DNA of 64,000 nt from the NCBI RefSeq assembly GCF_008370045.1, contig NZ_VOBN01000001.1, positions 930,001 through 994,000 on the forward strand, in the 5' to 3' direction. The position numbers and the translations under genes are program-made. Shown one piece after another: positions 1-9,126 of the stretch; within the stretch, counting starts at the first letter, position 1, and the number at the start of each line of letters is the position of its first letter. The DNA is from Pseudomonas sp. ANT_J12. GTDB lineage: Bacteria; Pseudomonadota; Gammaproteobacteria; Pseudomonadales; Pseudomonadaceae. The notes under the pieces are model-generated. The model had not been told where the DNA came from. It did no database searches and saw nothing but the letters and a program-made list of their open reading frames with translations.

Positions 1-2215
1 TGCCATAACCCAGCGTGGCCAGTTCGATCAGTGCAGTCTTCACCCGATCGGCAGCCTTTGCCCTGTCTCGGTAGTGATACGCCTCAATGCCCTCAATCAC
101 ATTTTTGGTGATTTGCACCGCGCTAACGGCGAGACCAACCGGCGGGATCGCCAGACTGAGGACTTGTGCCGCCAGCATCACCGTGTCGTAGGTCACCTTG
201 GCAATAATCTCTGCAAGGCTGGTGGTTACCGCATCCACATCGTCAATGACCCGCCGGATCATTTGCTCGTAAGCCCCGGAAAAGTTGCGCACACGGCTGC
301 CCACCTCGAGATCCGGCGCCTTGACGGTGCTCTTGGAAGCGAGCAGCGCATCGAAATATTCACCGGCGAAAGTGCGATTCAGGTAGTGAACCCGGTCAAT
401 GTAGTACTGGCGCAGATCATTGATGCGTACAGAAGTGTCGAAATTCTCCAGCGGACGGAACCAGATTCCATCCGGCGCTTGCGGGGTGTACAGGTAGTCT
501 TTCACTTCGCGCCCTTTCATGAAGCGAAACACATAGACGCCTTCCACGGGCCGGCGGCGACCGAGGTGGAACTGATAAACACTGTTTTGGTTGACCGGCA
601 CGTCGCCTATGACCGGCGCGCCGTTGATATCTGGTGTACGCAGTGACGCAATGGCTTGTTTGAAGTCGTGGAAGACTTCACGGGAAATACGTCCCTGAAA
701 GTAAGAAGACAACGCGGCTCGATTCATTTCGGCCTGTTGGCGCTCGAAGTGCACGTCACGCCGGAATGTGTAGGCCGGATCGCCGGGATTCAAATAAACC
801 GAATGCAGCATCTCGATGTATTTTTCGCCGGGGCGCAACGTCCGGGACCAACCGGCCAGGTCGAGAATATTGAGTTTATTTATCGAAGGATGATCTGCCC
901 CGACGCGGAACCTGGGGTAACTATCGACTGGCAGACGATCATTCTCCACGGCGTAGAACGCTTTCTCTCGGGTAATCACCGAGGTCAGTGACATTTTCTC
1001 CTGTGGTCCGAACTCGATATTGATCAGATCCGGATTGACGGTGACGACTTCGCCACGCTCTTTCAGTACGCCCTCCACCCGCTCCTTGATGAGGGAGTAG
1101 GCGAACTTCTCGTAGGATACAAGTGCGGCCTCGCGTCCTTCAACGGTATACAACGCTTTGAGTTTCGTATTCAGGCTGGCAAATTCCTGACGTTCATCAA
1201 ACGATGCCGTTCGATAATTAGGCGGCGCCAATTCAATACTTTCAAATCGGTCCCATCTTACTTGCCCGGAGACTACACCCGCTAATGGCGGCTCGCGCAG
1301 CGACTGTGCAACATCCACAAACCTCACCGATTCAAGTGTCCAGGCTCGAACATTCCGACTAAGTTCGCGAAGAAAATTACCAAAGCTCAACTGATATCGA
1401 CTGCCTACTTGTTGAGATAGAAAGTCCGGATGCCTGACCGTCAAGTTATGAATATGCGCTCTTGCTTCGTCACTATTGGCGACCCGATGCCAAACACCAC
1501 CGTCGGGATCGCCCGGCGTAAAGTACACGCCCTGACCCTCGGGCTGGCTTCGCTCGCTGATGAGGAAGAGATTTCGCAGTGGAGCACCGGTGCCTTGTAA
1601 AACAACACCGCGGACTAACATCGATGGATCACCCTGCAGCAACCTTTTCAGCCAGTCCTCGCTTATTGCATTGTCCGGGCGCTCAAACCGATCGCAAAAC
1701 GCAGTGAACTCCATCTGCCGAGCCAGGTATTCCTGAGAGGCGTCATGCACAGCCTGCGACGGTTCGTTAATAAGCATTTGCGCATAATCAGAGCGGATGT
1801 CCACTTGGGACAGCCAGTTCTCCAGCGAAAAATACGAGATCGCGGAAGACGTCTGCCCTTCGAACGAAAGCGTGATCCGGTCTTTGTCTTGCTGACCAAA
1901 AATCGCATAGTCGGTTAACGAGCGACGATCTTCCTGAATCACTTCCCGATTACCCAACTTATATCGATAACGTGTTCTGATAATGCAGAGATCCGGATCA
2001 ATCGACGTATGGGTTGCACTGCGCAGCCATTCCAGCGCGCGGAGTCGAGCGTATGCCCTGAGCGAAGCGCGGGGGCCCATGACTTTTTTCAGTGCAACTT
2101 CAGCTTCCAGCATCGTCGTTTGAAGAATGTCAAAGCGGCGCATCGTATGTTCGCCAAAGTTTTCGCGCCAATAAGAAAGTATGGAACTGCGATCTTCTAC
2201 TGTCTTGATATCCAC
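1..2215 (-). CDS. Dermonecrotic-toxin-like giant protein (DUF6543 type), C-terminus beyond the window
   Basis: The minus strand is open from a GTG at 2215 to the left edge (738 codons, no stop). An AAGGTGA ribosome-binding site lies just upstream, and an in-frame TGA three codons before the GTG excludes an earlier start. The N-terminal half is charged and soluble. Residues near 80-120 (RTRYRYKLG, then LTDYAIFG) and the PEGQGVYFTPGDPDGGVW stretch resemble the long Pseudomonas proteins annotated as dermonecrotic toxin domain or membrane-targeted effector proteins. Near residue 690 comes a hydrophobic hairpin (MLAAQVLSLAIPPVGLAVSA), the usual place for a membrane-insertion segment in that group. 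Proteins of this group often exceed 1,500 residues, so the activity domain probably lies outside the window. The family call is from memory of sequence style and toxin activity is inferred. Confidence 0.62.
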   Translation of the reverse strand, partial: MDIKTVEDRSSILSYWRENFGEHTMRRFDILQTTMLEAEVALKKVMGPRASLRAYARLRALEWLRSATHTSIDPDLCIIRTRYRYKLGNREVIQEDRRSLTDYAIFGQQDKDRITLSFEGQTSSAISYFSLENWLSQVDIRSDYAQMLINEPSQAVHDASQEYLARQMEFTAFCDRFERPDNAISEDWLKRLLQGDPSMLVRGVVLQGTGAPLRNLFLISERSQPEGQGVYFTPGDPDGGVWHRVANSDEARAHIHNLTVRHPDFLSQQVGSRYQLSFGNFLRELSRNVRAWTLESVRFVDVAQSLREPPLAGVVSGQVRWDRFESIELAPPNYRTASFDERQEFASLNTKLKALYTVEGREAALVSYEKFAYSLIKERVEGVLKERGEVVTVNPDLINIEFGPQEKMSLTSVITREKAFYAVENDRLPVDSYPRFRVGADHPSINKLNILDLAGWSRTLRPGEKYIEMLHSVYLNPGDPAYTFRRDVHFERQQAEMNRAALSSYFQGRISREVFHDFKQAIASLRTPDINGAPVIGDVPVNQNSVYQFHLGRRRPVEGVYVFRFMKGREVKDYLYTPQAPDGIWFRPLENFDTSVRINDLRQYYIDRVHYLNRTFAGEYFDALLASKSTVKAPDLEVGSRVRNFSGAYEQMIRRVIDDVDAVTTSLAEIIAKVTYDTVMLAAQVLSLAIPPVGLAVSAVQITKNVIEGIEAYHYRDRAKAADRVKTALIELATLGYG

Positions 2216-2413
2216 TTCTACTCACCTTGTGTTATTCGGAAAGCCTGATGACTCCCCTTTCAACAACAAAGCTAATCAGCACACCGTAAAAATAACAGCG
2301 CCGACCCATTGCCACTTATGTAGTGCAATCGGCCTGATTACAGAATACAAACTTTGCAAATGATACAACTTCAACCAAAACAAACTGACATTACAGGCTT
2401 CATAAAACAATAT
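2216..2413. other. A+T-rich gap between two minus-strand genes
   Basis: This 198-bp stretch is clearly richer in A and T than its surroundings. It should hold the promoter of the toxin-like gene. I see no convincing -35/-10 pair, hairpin or small gene. Confidence 0.4.
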
Positions 2414-4963
2414 TCAGATCAATAACCCCAGCCCCTTGGCCTTGGCGACTGCCTGGGTTCTACGCTCCACTCCCAACTTCCCGTGAATGCGCCGCGCATG
2501 GGTTTTAACCGTATGTAACGAGATGAACAATTGTTCTGCAATCTGTTGATTGGAATTCCCTCGAGCAATCAACTCCAGCACTTCAAGTTCTCGCTGACTT
2601 AGCGGGTGATCAGCCTTGCAGTGTGCCACCGACAAGTGCTCCTCATGATTGACCAGTTGCTTGATTTGTTCTGGCAAGCGCGAGCAGATATCTCGCCTCG
2701 CTTGCTGAAAATGGCAGCGGTCAACCCGCTCTTGAGCCTCGCGCCAAGATTCACGGGCGCCCGTTTCATCACCAATAAGCCATGAGACTTCAGCCAGGGC
2801 GAATAACAGTTCGGTCTCCAGATTCACCGAGCCACTACGCCGAGCGTGCTCCAGCAGCCGGTTCAGTTGCAGGATCGGATCCGGGCAGCGATGCAAATAC
2901 ACCTGCGCCAACACCAACAGGTATTCAATACGCGCAATCAACTCCAGCGTCGCTGGCGGCGCCTGCCGGGCATTCGGCCCGCAGTAATGACGCAACACCC
3001 GGCTCAGCGCCTCTCGGGCCAATTCCGGCCGTCCTTGTTGCAACCAGAATTGGCTGCTCACCTGCAACAACACGCCGCGATACACCGTGTCGGGAATCTG
3101 CCGCTGCTGCATCAGGCGTTCGGCGTCGCGCAAGCGGATAAAGGCCTGGGCGTAGTCCCCTTGATTCGCCGCCAGTTGCGCCTGCCCAAGGAAGCCGTAC
3201 AACACGCGCTTGTCCTGGCTGCGCAAGCAATCGTACAGCCCCGAATCAAAGAAGCCGGCCGCTCGCTCATCCAATCCCTGACTCAGGGCCAGGCGACCTC
3301 GGCGCAGGGCGATACGCCCCAATAACGGCGTGGCCGGATCGGGCTGCTGACTCAACAGTTCATGGATGTTGGCCAGCAGGCTTTCGGCGCGCTCGGCCGC
3401 GCCGCGCTGTTCCAGCAACTGCGCGTGATCGAGTTCCAGCAAGCCTTCAAACAGCAACGAATCCTGCGCCCGCGCCAGGCACAACGCTTCGCGATTAAGG
3501 GCCTGGGCGACCTCCAGCTCGGCGTTGAGCAAGGCTTGCTGGGTCAGCCCGGACAGGCACAACAAACGCACGGGCCAGGCATTGGCGCCCAGCGCTTGCA
3601 AAGCGTCGAGAAAATGCTCGCGCGCCGGTGCCATGCGTCCCTGAAGATGCAACAACCAGCCCATCTGGGCCTGCCAGCGCGCCAACAATTGACGCTGTTG
3701 TATCGCCGTCGGCTGCGGGGCAAAACGCTCCAATTGCGCAATGCAATTGGCCGCCTGCTCGAAGCGACCGGCGAACAGCAACGCCGCCGTAACCAACCCG
3801 ACCAAATGCGGCGTACCGAGCATTAGCTCATCGCCCTGCTGCTCATGCAGGCGCAGCAACAACACCACATTCTGGCCAAGGAACACGTGCTCAAGACTGA
3901 AGTGCTGCAACAGGCTGACCGCCACTTCGAAGGCTTCGGCAAGCAACGCCTGTTCGAACGCCGCTTGCCAGTCCTCCTCGGCACAAAACCACTGACAGGC
4001 ACGACGATGCCAGGAACGTCCGGCCGGCCAAGGTTCGTCGCGCATTAACTGGCGTAACGGCGCGAACACTTGCAGCCAGTCCGGCGAATCCTGCCAGGCT
4101 TCGATAAAACAACCGCGCACTTGCAGTGCCTGCATCCAGCGCGCGCCCTCCCCGGCTCCGAACAGGTGCTCGCACAGGCTGGCATTGAAACGCGGCAGAT
4201 GGGCCAGCACCCGCCAGGCTTCGGCCAGTTCGGCGGGCAGGCTGGCGAACAGTTCGTGCTGCAAATAATCGAGCAGGGTCGAGCGGCCGGGGGAATGATG
4301 ATCCCGCGCCCACTGGCAACTATCGAGCAAGGCAATGCGCACGGCGGCGCACCAGCCACCGCTGCGCTGGAAAATCCGTCGGGCGGCTTTGGCGGCCACG
4401 GGTGCCTCGACATGTCGCAGCAAGTGCTCGATCTCGGCCAGGGTGAACGCGAGTGTCCCCCCTTCGGATTCATGCAACTCGTCATCCAGCAACAGGCGCG
4501 GCCAGTTGCAGTGCGGCCGCCGCCGACCGCTCAGCCACCAGGTAATCAAGGGATTGCTGACGGCCAGGAGCTGATCGAGCAGGCCATCCAGTTCGGGCGC
4601 GGGCACGCGGCAGTAATCGTCGAGAAACAACCAGATGGGGGTCTGCACCCTGGCCAGGTACGCCAGCACGGTGGACTCCTGCGCCGAGGGCAACTCCAGG
4701 ACCTCGGCCAGGCGCTGACAGAAATCGTCTCGGCTCAACACCGCACCGCTCAACGCCAGCCACACCACCCGACACGATGGTGGTGCCTGCAACAAACACT
4801 CGGCCAGCAGCGCGCTCTTGCCACTCCCGGCAGGGGCACACAGCAGTTTTACCCGGGCTGGCGACGTCAGCAACGGTTCGCTCAACCGAGCCCTGGGCAG
4901 GTGATGGGACGACAGGCGAGGAAGGAATCCAGGACGATCCAGACACGGGGTCATGGCGGTCAT
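2414..4963 (-). CDS. MalT-type LuxR-family transcriptional regulator (STAND ATPase)
   Basis: This 849-residue protein has the MalT/AlkS layout. A Walker A motif (APAGSGKS, residues 43-50) and a Walker B-like strand (IWLFLDDYC, near 110) form an N-terminal NTPase module. A long helical, TPR-like middle follows, and a LuxR helix-turn-helix ends the protein (LSQRELEVLELIARG to the final LGLLI, about 785-849). Such regulators use ATP and an inducer to assemble on promoters. The adjacent DUF1329 and DUF1302 genes on the same strand are the likeliest targets, since LuxR/MalT regulators are often found beside such pairs. The inducer cannot be read from the sequence. The ATG at 4963 follows AAAGG at a usable distance; a second ATG lies three codons further in. 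Confidence 0.85.
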   Translation of the reverse strand: MTAMTPCLDRPGFLPRLSSHHLPRARLSEPLLTSPARVKLLCAPAGSGKSALLAECLLQAPPSCRVVWLALSGAVLSRDDFCQRLAEVLELPSAQESTVLAYLARVQTPIWLFLDDYCRVPAPELDGLLDQLLAVSNPLITWWLSGRRRPHCNWPRLLLDDELHESEGGTLAFTLAEIEHLLRHVEAPVAAKAARRIFQRSGGWCAAVRIALLDSCQWARDHHSPGRSTLLDYLQHELFASLPAELAEAWRVLAHLPRFNASLCEHLFGAGEGARWMQALQVRGCFIEAWQDSPDWLQVFAPLRQLMRDEPWPAGRSWHRRACQWFCAEEDWQAAFEQALLAEAFEVAVSLLQHFSLEHVFLGQNVVLLLRLHEQQGDELMLGTPHLVGLVTAALLFAGRFEQAANCIAQLERFAPQPTAIQQRQLLARWQAQMGWLLHLQGRMAPAREHFLDALQALGANAWPVRLLCLSGLTQQALLNAELEVAQALNREALCLARAQDSLLFEGLLELDHAQLLEQRGAAERAESLLANIHELLSQQPDPATPLLGRIALRRGRLALSQGLDERAAGFFDSGLYDCLRSQDKRVLYGFLGQAQLAANQGDYAQAFIRLRDAERLMQQRQIPDTVYRGVLLQVSSQFWLQQGRPELAREALSRVLRHYCGPNARQAPPATLELIARIEYLLVLAQVYLHRCPDPILQLNRLLEHARRSGSVNLETELLFALAEVSWLIGDETGARESWREAQERVDRCHFQQARRDICSRLPEQIKQLVNHEEHLSVAHCKADHPLSQRELEVLELIARGNSNQQIAEQLFISLHTVKTHARRIHGKLGVERRTQAVAKAKGLGLLI

Positions 4964-5085
4964 TGCGGCGTGCCTTTTTATAGTTGTGCCGCAACCCTAG
5001 CCCTGTGCAACGCACTTGTTGAGAAGTATTCAGAACGCTGATTGCCCCTCATAAAGCACGCGACCCACCAGTCACGCACAACCCT

Positions 5086-5398
5086 GTAGGAGCGAGGCTT
5101 GCCCGCGAAGACGTCAGCACATCCAACGATGATGCTGGCTGACGGAACGCCTTCCCCCGTAGGAGCGAGGCTTGCTCGCGAAGGCGTCAGCACATCCAAC
5201 GATGATGCTGGCTGACGGAACGCCTTCCCCCGTAGGAGCGAGGCTTGCCCGCGAAGACGTCAGTACATCCAACGATGATGCAGGCTGACGGAACGCCTTC
5301 CCCCGTAGGAGCGAGGCTTGCCCGCGAAGGCGTCGTGTCAGCCAACATCATCGTTGGATGGGCAGCCGCTTTCGCGAGCAAGCTTCGCTCCTACAGGG
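5086..5398. repeat. Tandem array of a 73-bp REP-containing unit, closed by an inverted copy
   Basis: The REP core GTAGGAGCGAGGCTTGC starts at 5086, 5159, 5232 and 5305, exactly 73 bp apart. The first three units are full and nearly identical: REP core, CGTCAGCACATCCAACGATGATG, CTGGCTGACG, then a CTTCCCCC tail. The fourth turns into an inverted copy (GCCAACATCATCGTTGGATG to GCTTCGCTCCTACAGG) ending near 5398. Each unit can also fold through its CGTCAGC and GCTGACG arms. The array fills the gap between the MalT-like regulator and the DUF1329 gene and has no coding potential that I credit. Confidence 0.9.
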
Positions 5399-5412
5399 GA
5401 TTGGGGGGGGCC

Positions 5413-6780
5413 TTAGCGAACGCCCTCCGCACGCAGCGCCGATGGCGTGTAGTCCGCCGCCTTGGCCTCGAAGCCGAATTCGAAGCTGTGCTTCTCTTCG
5501 TTCTTCATGCCCAGGGCAATGTAGCGCCCGGCGATGATGTCGTAGAGCGCTTCGAGGGTGTAGGCCTGGGCCTGGTGATCGTAGTAGTACTGGGCGTGAC
5601 CTTCGGCCACGCGCCACAGTTGACCGCGACCGTCGTAGTGATCCACCAGCGCCACTTGCCAGCTGTCTTCGTCGATGTACATGTGGCGCTTGGCGTAGAT
5701 GTGCCGCTCGCTCGGCTTGACCGTGCCGACCACTTCCCACACCCGGTGCAGCTCATAGCGGGTCAGGTCCTGGTTGATGTGCCCGGCCTTGATGATGTCG
5801 TCGTACTTGAGGCTCGGCGAATCGAGTTTGTAGCTGTTGTACGGGATGTACATTTCCTTCTTGCCGATCAGTTTCCAGTCGTAGCGATCCGGTGCACCGG
5901 AGAACATGTCGAAGTTGTCGGAAGTACGCAGGCCATCGGCGGCAGTACCCGGCCCGTCATACGCCACTTGCGGCGCACGCCTTACGCGGCGCTGGCCGGC
6001 GTTGTAAATCCACGCCAGGCGCGGTTCCTTCACCTGATCGAGCGTCTCGTGCACCAGCAGCACGTTACCGGCCAGACGCGCGGGGGCGGTGACGGATTGC
6101 TTGAAGAAGGTCAGCACGTTGGCGGCTTTTTCCGGGTCCAGGTCCTTCATCAATTGCGGCACGGCGATCTCTTCTTCGAAGCGGATCGGCGTGTAGCTGC
6201 CATTCGTTTGCGGTGTCACCTGGGTGATGATGCGCCGCAGGTTGCCGCCGTGGTAACGGGTGATGTGGTTCCACAACACCTCCACGCCGTTCTTCGGAAT
6301 CGGGAACGCGTAGTAGCGATTGCCGGTGAAATTGGCCAGGCCGTTACCGTCGTTGATGCTGGTCACGTTCAGCGCGCTGCGCTTGGCCGACTCGTAGATT
6401 TCCGGCGGCACGGCCACGGTGCGGTGGGTCGGGTAGACCGGGATCTTGTAGGTTTCCGGGTAGCGCTTGAACATCGCCACCTGGCCTTCCGAGAGTTTGT
6501 CTTTGTACTTGTCGACGGTGGCCGGGGTGATCACGAACAGCGGTTTTTCGTTGGCGAACGGGTCAGCCAGGAAGCCCTTGCTGTCCACCGCCCCGGCGTT
6601 TTTCGGGATGCCGCCGGTCCAGGCCGGGATCGAGCCGTCGGCGTTGCCGGCCTTCTCCGCGCCCAGTGGCGTGAGCGTGGTGCCGAGTTTTTCGGCCTCT
6701 TGCGGCGACACCGCCGCCATCACGTTGGCAGCCAGCAGGCTCAGGGCCAGGGCGCCGCATTGCAGAATCATTTTGCGCAT
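5413..6780 (-). CDS. DUF1329 family periplasmic or outer-membrane-associated protein
   Basis: The protein has 455 residues. An N-terminal signal peptide (MRKMILQCGALALSLLAANVMAA) is followed by the start typical of DUF1329 proteins (SPQEAEKLGTTLTPLGAEKAGNADG is split here as SPQEAEKLGTTLTPLG then AEKAGNADG). The fold is related to LolB/LolA-type lipid-binding proteins, but no enzymatic role is established that I know of. It lies 23 bp downstream of the DUF1302 gene on the same strand, so the two form an operon. Such pairs are recurrent in Pseudomonas and have been linked to uptake or export of hydrophobic compounds; this is inference here. The start at 6780 has AAGGATGA upstream. GC content and codon use match the neighbours. 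Confidence 0.82.
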   Translation of the reverse strand: MRKMILQCGALALSLLAANVMAAVSPQEAEKLGTTLTPLGAEKAGNADGSIPAWTGGIPKNAGAVDSKGFLADPFANEKPLFVITPATVDKYKDKLSEGQVAMFKRYPETYKIPVYPTHRTVAVPPEIYESAKRSALNVTSINDGNGLANFTGNRYYAFPIPKNGVEVLWNHITRYHGGNLRRIITQVTPQTNGSYTPIRFEEEIAVPQLMKDLDPEKAANVLTFFKQSVTAPARLAGNVLLVHETLDQVKEPRLAWIYNAGQRRVRRAPQVAYDGPGTAADGLRTSDNFDMFSGAPDRYDWKLIGKKEMYIPYNSYKLDSPSLKYDDIIKAGHINQDLTRYELHRVWEVVGTVKPSERHIYAKRHMYIDEDSWQVALVDHYDGRGQLWRVAEGHAQYYYDHQAQAYTLEALYDIIAGRYIALGMKNEEKHSFEFGFEAKAADYTPSALRAEGVR

Positions 6781-6803
6781 CTAAATCATCCTTCTCAGCC
6801 AGA

Positions 6804-8597
6804 TCAGAAGTTCACGCCGAAGCTCAGCGCCAGGAAGTCGCGGTCAGTCAGGGTGTTGTAGTCCCCGCCAAAAAAGTCGGTGTAACTCAGGCTCGCGGTA
6901 TAGGTGTTGCGGTAGTCCGCATCGACGCCGACGCTGATCGCCTTGGCGCCTTCGTTGAACAGGCCGTTGGGGCCGTAGCCGCTGACGTCATGGGACCAGG
7001 ACAGGTTGGGCTTGAGGTTGATCCCGCCGATCACGTTGGCGTAGTCGAGGATCGCCCGGGCGCGATAGCCCCAGGAGGTCGAGGTGACGAAGCCGTCGGT
7101 GTCGCCACCGAAACCGTATTGGCCGTAGACCGAATCGCGGCCATAACGCAGCTTGGTCCGCGACTCCAGGCCACCGACCCGCACCACTGCCGCTTCACCG
7201 ACCAGGGTCAAGCGCTCGGCGCCCCACACTTGGTCGACGAAGTGCGTGAGGGTGCTCTGGATCTGGGTCACTTCCTTGCGCCGGTAGCCTTTGTTGTCAG
7301 CGCCAGGCGAGGTGGCAATCGGCGAAGCGACGCCGCCGGCAATCGGGTTGAGCAAGGCCAGGGTCAAGTCGTTGGTGTTGACCTGCACCGGGGCGTTGGG
7401 CCGGTAGCTGATCTCGCCGGTCCACGCGGTGCCGGTAGGCAAGGTGGTGGAGAAACTCGCGCCGTACAGGCGGATGTCTTCCGGGTATTCGAGGTAATAC
7501 TGGCCGCGACCGAGCATCACGCTTTGCGCCAGCCCCGAACCGCTGCCCGGCGCCAGTCGGTTGGCAATGCCAATCATGCCCGGCAGGCTGGCCAGGGTCG
7601 ATGCACCGGCCGTCACCGTGCCGACGGTTGGCGTGCGGCTGTGGTAGTTCATGAAGTACAGACCGTACTCGGTATCGTCACCGAGCCAGCGCAACGCCGT
7701 GCCCCACTGCCCCGAATCCCGCGCATCGCGGTCGCCGCCACGGGGCACGATCACGCCTTCGCGGGTGACCTGGATCGGCTGGCCAAAGGCCGATGCCAGC
7801 GGCGCCAACGGCGCAATCGCCGGGCTGCCGACGCTGTAGTTGTTGTTGCAACCGTCCGCCGCCACGTCGACACCGAAGTAGGTGCCGCAGTTGTCGAGAA
7901 CGGTCTGGTCCCATTCCAGTTGATAGAAACCTTCGACGGTCAGTTGATCGGTCAGACCCTGGGAGCCGAACAGCATGTTCACCGGGATCAAGCCTTCCTT
8001 GATCTCCGCACCGGGACGACGAAATGCGGACACGTCGATCGGGTTGATGCTGTTGATCGAGTTACCGATGAAGGTACTTTCACCCCAGCTCACGACCTGC
8101 TTGCCGGCGCGCACGGTGCCCGGCAAATCGCCAATGGAATAGTTGTGATAGACGAAGGCATCGAGGATCTGCGCCCCGGAGGATTTGGCGCCTTCCTTGC
8201 GGCCGCTGTCGCTGATCTGCTTGAACTCGCGGTCCTCGTCCTTGAGCTCAAAGTCGTACCAGTACTTGCCACGCACGAACACGCCGGTGTCGCCGTATTT
8301 GAGCTCCAGGTCGTGGATGCCCTTGACGATCTTGGAGAAGGTTTCGCCCTTCTTGAAGTTCAGCCGCCCGTCATCACCAGTGGAGGACTGGCCGGTGCCA
8401 CCGTTGACCGTACCGACCAACGACTTGTCCGCATCGCGCATGCCCCAGCTCGCGCCGACGGAGAGCGACGAATCGAACGTGCCCTCGATTTCTCCGATGT
8501 TGAATGCAACGGCGTGCGCCTGGGCGCAGCAACCCAAGGCCACCGCAGCGGCGAGCGCCTGCGGTGTGAAGATGGCGCGCATTGTTGTTTTTGTCAT
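6804..8597 (-). CDS. DUF1302 family outer-membrane protein
   Basis: I place the start at the ATG at 8597 (597 residues). It is preceded by GGGGAAG and begins a signal peptide (MTKTTMRAIFTPQALAAAVA, cleavage after AQAHA near residue 29). The reading frame stays open upstream to 8789, but that extension reads as non-coding sequence. The mature part starts VAFNIGEIEGTFDSSLSVGA, the usual opening of DUF1302 proteins. It has alternating-residue strands suggestive of a beta barrel and ends in SFGVNF, a C-terminal phenylalanine as in outer-membrane proteins. It is the first gene of a two-gene operon with the DUF1329 protein. A role in transport of a hydrophobic substrate is plausible but not shown. 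Confidence 0.82.
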   Translation of the reverse strand: MTKTTMRAIFTPQALAAAVALGCCAQAHAVAFNIGEIEGTFDSSLSVGASWGMRDADKSLVGTVNGGTGQSSTGDDGRLNFKKGETFSKIVKGIHDLELKYGDTGVFVRGKYWYDFELKDEDREFKQISDSGRKEGAKSSGAQILDAFVYHNYSIGDLPGTVRAGKQVVSWGESTFIGNSINSINPIDVSAFRRPGAEIKEGLIPVNMLFGSQGLTDQLTVEGFYQLEWDQTVLDNCGTYFGVDVAADGCNNNYSVGSPAIAPLAPLASAFGQPIQVTREGVIVPRGGDRDARDSGQWGTALRWLGDDTEYGLYFMNYHSRTPTVGTVTAGASTLASLPGMIGIANRLAPGSGSGLAQSVMLGRGQYYLEYPEDIRLYGASFSTTLPTGTAWTGEISYRPNAPVQVNTNDLTLALLNPIAGGVASPIATSPGADNKGYRRKEVTQIQSTLTHFVDQVWGAERLTLVGEAAVVRVGGLESRTKLRYGRDSVYGQYGFGGDTDGFVTSTSWGYRARAILDYANVIGGINLKPNLSWSHDVSGYGPNGLFNEGAKAISVGVDADYRNTYTASLSYTDFFGGDYNTLTDRDFLALSFGVNF

Positions 8598-8794
8598 GCG
8601 TCTTCCCCGGTGAGTGACAGAAGGCCCCACCCTACTGCCGCACGCCAGGAGCGATAAGCGCACCAAGGAGGTATTCGCGCTGTACCTCCAAAGGATGAAT
8701 GCCCGCATGGCGCGGGGTTTTGCGCGAGGTATGGACGGGCTGGATGGCGGGTTATCAGGGGAATGGATGGACGCATTGGCGAGGTGCACGGCGA

Positions 8795-8815
8795 CTGTTA
8801 CATGCCCCGTAACAG
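8795..8815. promoter_or_regulatory. Perfect inverted repeat CTGTTAC-N7-GTAACAG, candidate operator
   Basis: Two perfect 7-bp arms (8795-8801 and 8809-8815) are separated by ATGCCCC. The site is about 200 bp upstream of the DUF1302 start in an otherwise unstructured region and has no T-run, so it looks like a protein-binding site rather than a terminator. The MalT-like regulator encoded nearby is one candidate binder. Confidence 0.45.
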
Positions 8816-9022
8816 TGCATGTCTGGAATCGCTATTTTTCCTTTGCCTTCAAACCCTTATTCTTGCCGGGCTTTCACGGGCAACCGCCGCAAAGCACGAC
8901 GCGAAGGCTTGTGTTGAACCCCAGGTCTCTCGCGCAAGATTTCAGATGAGTTGAAGTGTTTCGAGTCATCGCCCCGTGTTCACTGACGTTGATTTATTGC
9001 TCCTTGATCTACGTCTTACTTC

Positions 9023-9050
9023 GGCCGCTGCGTTTGCAGCGGCCTTTTTT
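9023..9050 (+). terminator. Intrinsic terminator without an upstream plus-strand gene
   Basis: GGCCGCTGC, loop GTTT, GCAGCGGCC, then six T. The T-run is only on the plus strand, so it does not serve the minus-strand SDR gene that ends at 9127. It probably ends an unannotated small RNA. Confidence 0.8.
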
Positions 9051-9126
9051 ATGGGCGATGGTTTTTCAGCGGGGATGGGGTGAAGGGATCAGCAGGACTC
9101 AGGCAAGCCCTGCCGGATGGCGCTGA

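Larger units (their letters stand above)
8598..9126. other. 529-bp intergenic region with an operator-like inverted repeat and an orphan plus-strand terminator
   Basis: No credible protein gene is present. The left half should hold the promoter of the minus-strand DUF1302-DUF1329 operon and contains the 7-7-7 inverted repeat at 8795-8815. The right half ends in a textbook intrinsic terminator on the plus strand (9023-9050) with no plus-strand gene before it. That arrangement would suit a small RNA transcribed rightward from somewhere between about 8820 and 8970. Confidence 0.55.

Noticed and set aside
5086..5398. Possible CRISPR array
   Set aside because: The repeated unit is continuous (73 bp with no variable spacers) and contains the same REP core found singly elsewhere. 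No cas genes are present.
6990..8657. 555-codon plus-strand frame opposite the DUF1302 gene
   Set aside because: Antisense to a gene with a signal peptide and a family match. The translation has no recognisable features.
8614..8949. 111-codon plus-strand ORF in the DUF1302 upstream region
   Set aside because: No ribosome-binding site, no recognisable sequence, and it spans the operator-like repeat and the presumed promoter of the divergent gene.
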